Of a stretch of 9,547 bases of DNA, positions 6,561-9,547 are shown in pieces. Both the position numbers and the translations under genes were made by a program. This DNA comes from Candidatus Sericytochromatia bacterium (lineage in GTDB: Bacteria; Cyanobacteriota; Sericytochromatia; JACMPN01), in the NCBI GenBank assembly GCA_014377495.1, contig JACMPN010000523.1, positions 1-9,547 on the forward strand, given 5' to 3'. A model generated the notes under the pieces. The model was not told the origin of the DNA. It did not search any database and saw only the letters and a program-made list of their open reading frames with translations. Each line of letters starts with the position of its first letter. Within the stretch, counting starts at the first letter, position 1.

Positions 6561-6870
6561 GGCGGGATCCCCAACGGCAATGACGGACGACGTGGCGGAG
6601 CAGGTAGCGATCGCCAGCGTCACCCCCTCACGGGGAACCGAAGGCAAGGGGCATGCATTGTCTTGAACAAGGCTTGAAGCGCTCGATTCCACCCCACCTG
6701 GGCCCCACCCCCCTGAAGGGGACGGTCACTCCATGGAACCACGAACACAGTCGGGGTGTGTGGGTGGTGAGGGTGGTCCAGATGCCAGGAAGGCTCGGCG
6801 ACAGGTCCTAATGGACCTTAGCCGACCCTGACACCGCATGTGGCCCGCCATCGCCGCCCACACACCCCGA
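6561..6870. other. Intergenic region between fliL and btpA
   Basis: About 310 bases separate the fliL stop from the btpA start, both on the minus strand. The fliL-proximal 124 bases are a long palindrome, described separately. Nearer btpA is a short repeat cluster at 6659-6679. Small G/C-rich hairpins occur at 6625-6636 and around 6708-6720, but neither has a T-run. No convincing promoter boxes for btpA were found on the minus strand, and no RNA gene is recognised. Confidence 0.5.
6659..6679. repeat. Short repeat cluster upstream of btpA, possible operator
   Basis: CTTGAA occurs at 6663-6668 and 6674-6679, 11 bases apart start to start. The first copy is part of the palindrome CTTGAACAAG (6663-6672). 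It lies about 100 bases upstream of the btpA ATG. The arrangement suits a dimeric regulator, but repeats this short can arise by chance. Confidence 0.25.
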
Positions 6871-6872
6871 CT
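6749..6872. repeat. 124-nt near-continuous palindrome (extended hairpin) at the fliL 3' end
   Basis: The outer 16 bases of each arm are perfectly complementary: AGTCGGGGTGTGTGGG at 6749-6764 and CCCACACACCCCGACT at 6857-6872. Pairing continues inward to 6785/6836. Of the 37 arm positions, 31 are Watson-Crick, three are T-G (U-G in plus-strand RNA) and three are mismatches. Inside are CAGG/CCTG (6786-6789 with 6827-6830), TCGGC/GCCGA (6795-6799 with 6821-6825) and AGGTCC/GGACCT (6803-6808 with 6813-6818) around a TAAT loop. The right end covers two bases of the fliL stop codon. No T-run follows on either strand. It could be a MITE-like or REP-like element, or a structured 3' end of the flagellar transcript. 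Confidence 0.85.
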
Positions 6873-7461
6873 ACTGGATGATGAAGTCGGTGAAGTAGAC
6901 GTTCGCCAGCTCGTACTCGGGCGGCAACAGCCGGGAGAGCTTGTTGATCAGGGTCGTCTTCAGGGCCTGACGGCCTTGCACGGTGCCCAGCTCGTGGGCG
7001 CCGTAGCTGGCGATCGTCGTGTTGACGACGTCCTTGATCTGCGGCTCCCGCATCTTCATCGCCGTGTTGAACTCGCCCATGAAGGCGCCCATCTTGTCGT
7101 GGCTGAGCTTGGCGAAGTCATCCGTGTGCGTGTTGCAGGCTAGGGCGACAGACGCCTTGAGGTAGCGCCGGGACTCCACGGCACCCAGGTTGACGATGAA
7201 GTCGCCCAGGGCGTACGTCGGTCCCGGGAACTCCCGGTTGGACATGTTGCTGTGAGCGGCAGGGCCGCTGGTCAGCTGGTTGCGCGTCACCATATACACG
7301 GCACCGGCCGAAGCCCCTGCCGACAGGATGGCGAAGGCGGCGATCATGGCCATCATCCGCCGATCCCCGGAAGCCGCCCCGGAGGCTGCCGGTTTTTGGC
7401 CCTCCTTGGGAGGATCCTTCTTGGGGGCGTTGCCCGCCGGCTTACTGGTGCTGGTTGCCAT
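6871..7461 (-). CDS. fliL: Flagellar basal body-associated protein FliL
   Basis: Single-pass inner-membrane protein that surrounds and supports the stator at the flagellar motor. The 196-residue product has a Lys/Pro/Ala-rich cytoplasmic N-terminus, one membrane helix (about 36-58) and a periplasmic domain with FliL landmarks: YALGDFIVNLG (about 82-92), RYLKASVALA, and the ending NVYFTDFIIQ. ATG 7461 is preferred to a further in-frame start at 7536 because the extension is Arg/His/Pro-rich, lies inside motB and is unlike the family. AAAGG lies upstream. The first 20 bases overlap the 3' end of motB in another frame, suggesting translational coupling. It is the last gene of the flagellar run here. 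No fliM or fliN follows, and the 124-nt palindrome abuts the stop codon. Confidence 0.92.
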   Translation of the reverse strand: MATSTSKPAGNAPKKDPPKEGQKPAASGAASGDRRMMAMIAAFAILSAGASAGAVYMVTRNQLTSGPAAHSNMSNREFPGPTYALGDFIVNLGAVESRRYLKASVALACNTHTDDFAKLSHDKMGAFMGEFNTAMKMREPQIKDVVNTTIASYGAHELGTVQGRQALKTTLINKLSRLLPPEYELANVYFTDFIIQ

Positions 7462-8281
7462 TGTCTTGCCTTTCTGTCGACACCGGTGCCGGTGCGGCCT
7501 CGGTCGAGGTCCGCTCTGCGTTGGGCTGCTGACCAAAGAGCTTCCGGAGGGGTTCGTCTTTGCTGGCCGAGTCCGTCAGGATGACGATATCGACACGGCG
7601 ATTGCGTTGCCGACCCTCATCAGCCTTATTATCGGCGATCGGACGCTGGTCGGCATAGCCCGCGATCGATAATTGCCGCTGCCGGATCGTCGTGTGGCCC
7701 GAAGTGAACCGCAACAACGAGCCCGCCCGGGCCCCGGAAAGCTCCCAGTTGGAGGGAAATTGTGAACTGTGGATGGGCTGCGAGTCCGTATGGCCCTCGA
7801 TGCGCATGTCGTTGGGCACCCCTTCGAGCTGGCGCAAAAACCGCCCCAGCTTGGGGAGGACCGACGACCGCAGGTCCGCCGCGCCGGAATCGAAGAAGGC
7901 TGCATCCCGCAGGCTGATCACCAGCCCCCGTTCCTGGATCTGGATGTTCACCGATTCCTTCAGCTGTTCTTTTTCGAGCTGCGCCTCGAGCTTGACCTTG
8001 AGGGCCTCCATCGCCTTCAGCTGCTGCTGCGTGACGATCGGCGGGATGATCGCCACCGCCGGCGTCGGCTTGCTGGGCAACACACTCGTCGAGCCCTTGG
8101 TCACGCCGAAGGCCTGCTCCATGCTCTCCGAGACTTCCTGCAACTTTTTGGCGTCGACCTGGCTGATCGCAAACAGGACGACGAACAGGGCGAACAGCAG
8201 GGTCATGAAGTCCGCAAACGACACCATCCACCGTTCGTGGTTGATGTGGGGGACGGCGCGGTGTTTGCGGCGGGATGACAT
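7442..8281 (-). CDS. motB: Flagellar motor stator protein MotB
   Basis: Stator subunit that anchors the ion channel to peptidoglycan. The 279-residue protein has a short basic N-terminus, one membrane helix (about 19-41, WMVSFADFMTLLFALFVVLF) carrying the ion-binding Asp at residue 24, a Gln/Glu-rich periplasmic linker (about 42-115) and an OmpA-like peptidoglycan-binding domain (about 118-236). The latter has RIEGHTDSQPI (160-170), NWELSGARA (178-186) and NRRVDIVI (227-234). All key residues are present. The C-terminal tail of some 40 residues is polar and probably disordered. The ATG lies 6 bases after the motA stop, the usual tight pairing. Whether the motor uses protons or sodium is not settled by what I can see. 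Confidence 0.96.
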   Translation of the reverse strand: MSSRRKHRAVPHINHERWMVSFADFMTLLFALFVVLFAISQVDAKKLQEVSESMEQAFGVTKGSTSVLPSKPTPAVAIIPPIVTQQQLKAMEALKVKLEAQLEKEQLKESVNIQIQERGLVISLRDAAFFDSGAADLRSSVLPKLGRFLRQLEGVPNDMRIEGHTDSQPIHSSQFPSNWELSGARAGSLLRFTSGHTTIRQRQLSIAGYADQRPIADNKADEGRQRNRRVDIVILTDSASKDEPLRKLFGQQPNAERTSTEAAPAPVSTERQDNGNQHQ

Positions 8282-8287
8282 GACCGA

Positions 8288-9076
8288 CTACCTGCGGGCT
8301 TCTTTTTGCGCTTCGAACACGGTGCGTTCCGACCGCGACAGGAAGCTCTTCAGCTTTTCCTCGATGATCCGGGGGTTGTCGCCAGCCTGGATGCTGAGGA
8401 TGCCCTCGAGGACCATCTCCTTGATCAGCACTTCGGCGGCAGAGCGGGCCCGCAGCTTGGAGGCGATCGGGAAGCAGAGCATGTTGGCCAGGACCAGACC
8501 GTAGATTGTGGCGACGAAGGCCACGGCGATACCGGGGCCGACCTTGTCGATGCCCTCGGAGAGATGCTCCATGACGCTGATCAGACCCAGCACGGCACCG
8601 ATGATGCCGACCGTCGGCGCGTAACCGCCGGCCGACTCGAGCATCACGGGACCCTTGTTGTGGCGATCCAGCTGCTTGTCGATCTCCGTCTCCAGGATGC
8701 GGCGGACGACCTCGGGATCGGTCCCGTCGGCCACCAGCTGCAAGCCCTGCTGCAGAAACGGGTCGGAGACGTTGGGGATCTCCCGCTCCAGCGAGAGCAA
8801 ACCCTCACGGCGGGCCTTTTCGGCGTACTTGACGATCTGCGGGATGACATCGACCGGGAAGGTGACGGCGTCGCGGAAGGCGATGCCGACCAGCGTCGGG
8901 ATGTTGCGGATGTCCTCTTTGGTGGCCGACAGGGCCATCGCTCCGGCGGTACCGCCAAAGACAATGAGGAAGGCCGTGAACTGCATCAACATGAGCGGGT
9001 TGCCGCCCTCGAGGATGCGCCCGACCACGATGGCGAGGATGCCGAGAGCTAAGCCGCCGATTGAAGTGAAATCCAT
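8288..9076 (-). CDS. motA: Flagellar motor stator protein MotA
   Basis: Ring-forming stator subunit that works with MotB to turn ion flow into torque. The 262-residue protein has four membrane helices (about 4-21, 29-49, 150-170 and 182-204) and the cytoplasmic loop that contacts the FliG rotor. The conserved charged stretch ARREGLLSLE (88-97) contains the Arg and Glu equivalent to those needed for rotor interaction. PTVGIIGAVLGLISVM (154-169) contains the essential Pro of the third helix, and GIAVAFVATIYGLVLAN (182-198) is typical of the fourth. The length is normal for this short MotA class. The Shine-Dalgarno sequence is weak (AGAG about 15 bases upstream), but the N-terminus MDFTSIGGLALG fits the family. 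It lies 159 bases downstream of flbD. Confidence 0.96.
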   Translation of the reverse strand: MDFTSIGGLALGILAIVVGRILEGGNPLMLMQFTAFLIVFGGTAGAMALSATKEDIRNIPTLVGIAFRDAVTFPVDVIPQIVKYAEKARREGLLSLEREIPNVSDPFLQQGLQLVADGTDPEVVRRILETEIDKQLDRHNKGPVMLESAGGYAPTVGIIGAVLGLISVMEHLSEGIDKVGPGIAVAFVATIYGLVLANMLCFPIASKLRARSAAEVLIKEMVLEGILSIQAGDNPRIIEEKLKSFLSRSERTVFEAQKEARR

Positions 9077-9104
9077 GTTCAGCTGTGGTCTCTGCTAGTG
9101 GAAG

Positions 9105-9133
9105 ATAAAACGGGAGGGTGCGTTCACTACCAA
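9105..9133 (-). promoter_or_regulatory. Weak candidate promoter upstream of motA
   Basis: On the minus strand TTGGTA is followed after 17 bases by TTTTAT, about 30 bases before the motA ATG. Each box matches the sigma70 consensus at four of six positions, but the -10 lacks the important A at position 2. The 159-base gap between flbD and motA leaves room for a promoter. I found no sigma28 or sigma54 boxes there. Confidence 0.22.
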
Positions 9134-9148
9134 CGGAACGCTTTGTAT

Positions 9149-9192
9149 GATACCGGACTTCGGGGTGCAGGCGATACCGGGGGCTCAGCCCC
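9149..9192. repeat. Direct repeat and small palindrome in the flbD-motA gap
   Basis: GATACCGG occurs twice, at 9149-9156 and 9173-9180, 24 bases apart. Directly next to the second copy is the inverted repeat GGGGCTCAGCCCC (9180-9192), which can form a short stem. No T-run follows on the minus strand, so it is not a clear terminator. These could be protein-binding sites upstream of motA or chance. Confidence 0.3.
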
Positions 9193-9235
9193 GATCGGCG
9201 CGTTGCTCGCCGCACTAGGCCGCGATTGTGCGTCT

Positions 9236-9442
9236 TTACAGTTCCAGACGGCTCTCGACGGGCGGCACGAGCAGCCGCCGATAGGTGATGATCGCGGCGA
9301 TGACCGTCTCGATGTCTTCCTTGACCATCAGTTTTTCACCTGAAACGAGAGTCAGGGTTGTGTCGGGGGTGGCCTCAATCGTCTTGACCAGATCGTTGTT
9401 GACGTAAAGCGGACTGTCGTTCAACCGGGTCAGTCGGATCAT
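9236..9442 (-). CDS. flbD: Flagellar protein FlbD / SwrD family
   Basis: Small 68-residue protein of the FlbD/SwrD family, encoded next to the hook and stator genes in many flagellated bacteria. It is unrelated to the Caulobacter sigma54 activator also called FlbD. The start MIRLTRLNDSPLYVNNDLVK and the following EATPDTTLTLVSGEKLMVKE (about 23-42) are characteristic. In Bacillus subtilis SwrD is reported to raise flagellar motor power, which fits its place before motA and motB. ATG 9442 is chosen over an upstream in-frame GTG at 9487 because it has a strong GGGAGGAG 6 bases ahead, matches the family's N-terminus, and the GTG lies inside a terminator hairpin. A C-terminal extension (VPPVESRLEL) is present. 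The cellular location is probably cytoplasmic. Confidence 0.93.
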   Translation of the reverse strand: MIRLTRLNDSPLYVNNDLVKTIEATPDTTLTLVSGEKLMVKEDIETVIAAIITYRRLLVPPVESRLEL

Positions 9443-9448
9443 GCCTGT

Positions 9449-9456
9449 CTCCTCCC
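9449..9456 (-). promoter_or_regulatory. Shine-Dalgarno sequence that fixes the flbD start
   Basis: GGGAGGAG on the minus strand lies 6 bases before the ATG at 9442. It decides this start over the GTG at 9487, which has no comparable signal. Confidence 0.8.
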
Positions 9457-9466
9457 ACTGTGCGGG

Positions 9467-9496
9467 AAAAAGTCGGGGCGGGGTCACCGCCGCCCC
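9467..9496 (-). terminator. Intrinsic terminator between flgE and flbD
   Basis: On the minus strand GGGGCGG (9496-9490) pairs with CCGCCCC (9481-9475) around an 8-base loop. GAC and then five T (9471-9467) follow. It lies between the hook gene stop and the flbD Shine-Dalgarno, so it would end or reduce the hook transcript before the stator genes. The T-run is short and interrupted from the stem, so readthrough is plausible. Confidence 0.65.
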
Positions 9497-9513
9497 GCCT
9501 GCCTAGGCAACCG

Positions 9514-9547
9514 TTACCGCTTGAGGGTCATCAGCTCCTGCAGCATC
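9514..9547 (-). CDS. flgE: Partial flagellar hook protein FlgE, C-terminal end only
   Basis: Only the final codons are in the window. The minus strand reads MLQELMTLKR and then TAA at 9514-9516. This ending closely resembles the C-terminus of hook and related axial proteins (typically DEMLQ-x-L-x-x-LKR), and flgE commonly precedes flbD, motA and motB. FlgF and FlgG end similarly, so context decides the call. FlgE polymerises outside the cell to form the hook. The gene continues past the right edge. The palindrome TGCCTAGGCA sits 5 bases after the stop, at 9500-9509, just before the terminator. Confidence 0.7.
   Translation of the reverse strand, partial: MLQELMTLKR

Noticed and set aside
6607..6614. 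GCGATCGC, the cyanobacterial HIP1 octamer
   Set aside because: A single copy in about 9.5 kb of GC-rich DNA is no evidence, and flagellar genes argue against a cyanobacterium.
6561..6692. A 44-residue N-terminal extension of BtpA from a GTG at 6692
   Set aside because: Family conservation begins at the ATG at 6560, and the resulting 261 residues match the usual length. The extension is not conserved-looking.

Overview
The window reads as a chromosomal segment of a GC-rich, flagellated bacterium. Shine-Dalgarno sequences precede most starts, genes are tightly packed, and two clear intrinsic terminators are present. The gene set (hook protein, FlbD/SwrD, MotA, MotB, FliL; a Gld-type ABC-2 export operon with a DUF4340 partner; a BtpA-family TIM barrel) occurs across several phyla, including spirochaetes and acidobacteria-like lineages, so I do not assign a phylum. 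I see no mobile gene, phage gene, tRNA, rRNA or CRISPR array.

Layout. (1) 1-288, minus strand: the 5' part of an unrecognised gene running off the left edge. (2) 289-672: a divergent intergenic region with a sigma70-like promoter facing right. (3) 673-4651, plus strand: a four-gene operon of ABC ATPase (TTG start), ABC-2 permease, GldG-like membrane/periplasmic protein and DUF4340 protein. The first two genes overlap by 4 nt. A strong RNA hairpin lies between the third and fourth genes, and a bidirectional terminator closes the operon. (4) 4703-6560, minus strand: a probable two-gene unit, btpA followed by a GAF plus degenerate GGDEF protein. (5) 6561-6870: an intergenic region containing a 124-nt near-continuous palindrome. 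(6) 6871-9547, minus strand: the flagellar run flgE (last 11 codons only), flbD, motA, motB, fliL, with an intrinsic terminator between flgE and flbD.

How the genes work together. MotA and MotB form the stator that drives the flagellar motor. FliL supports the stator, and FlbD/SwrD is linked in Bacillus subtilis to motor power, so this run is a torque module downstream of the hook gene. The ABC operon should form one membrane complex: the ATPase and permease as the core, with the GldG-like and DUF4340 proteins acting at or outside the membrane. Its substrate is unknown. The btpA/GAF pair looks regulatory or accessory, with no sequence evidence tying it to either neighbour.

The genes are ordinary families and I see no clear new multi-gene system. 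The least explained feature is the 124-nt palindrome next to the fliL stop codon. After it come the 39-nt intercistronic hairpin at 3942-3980 and the degenerate GGDEF protein.
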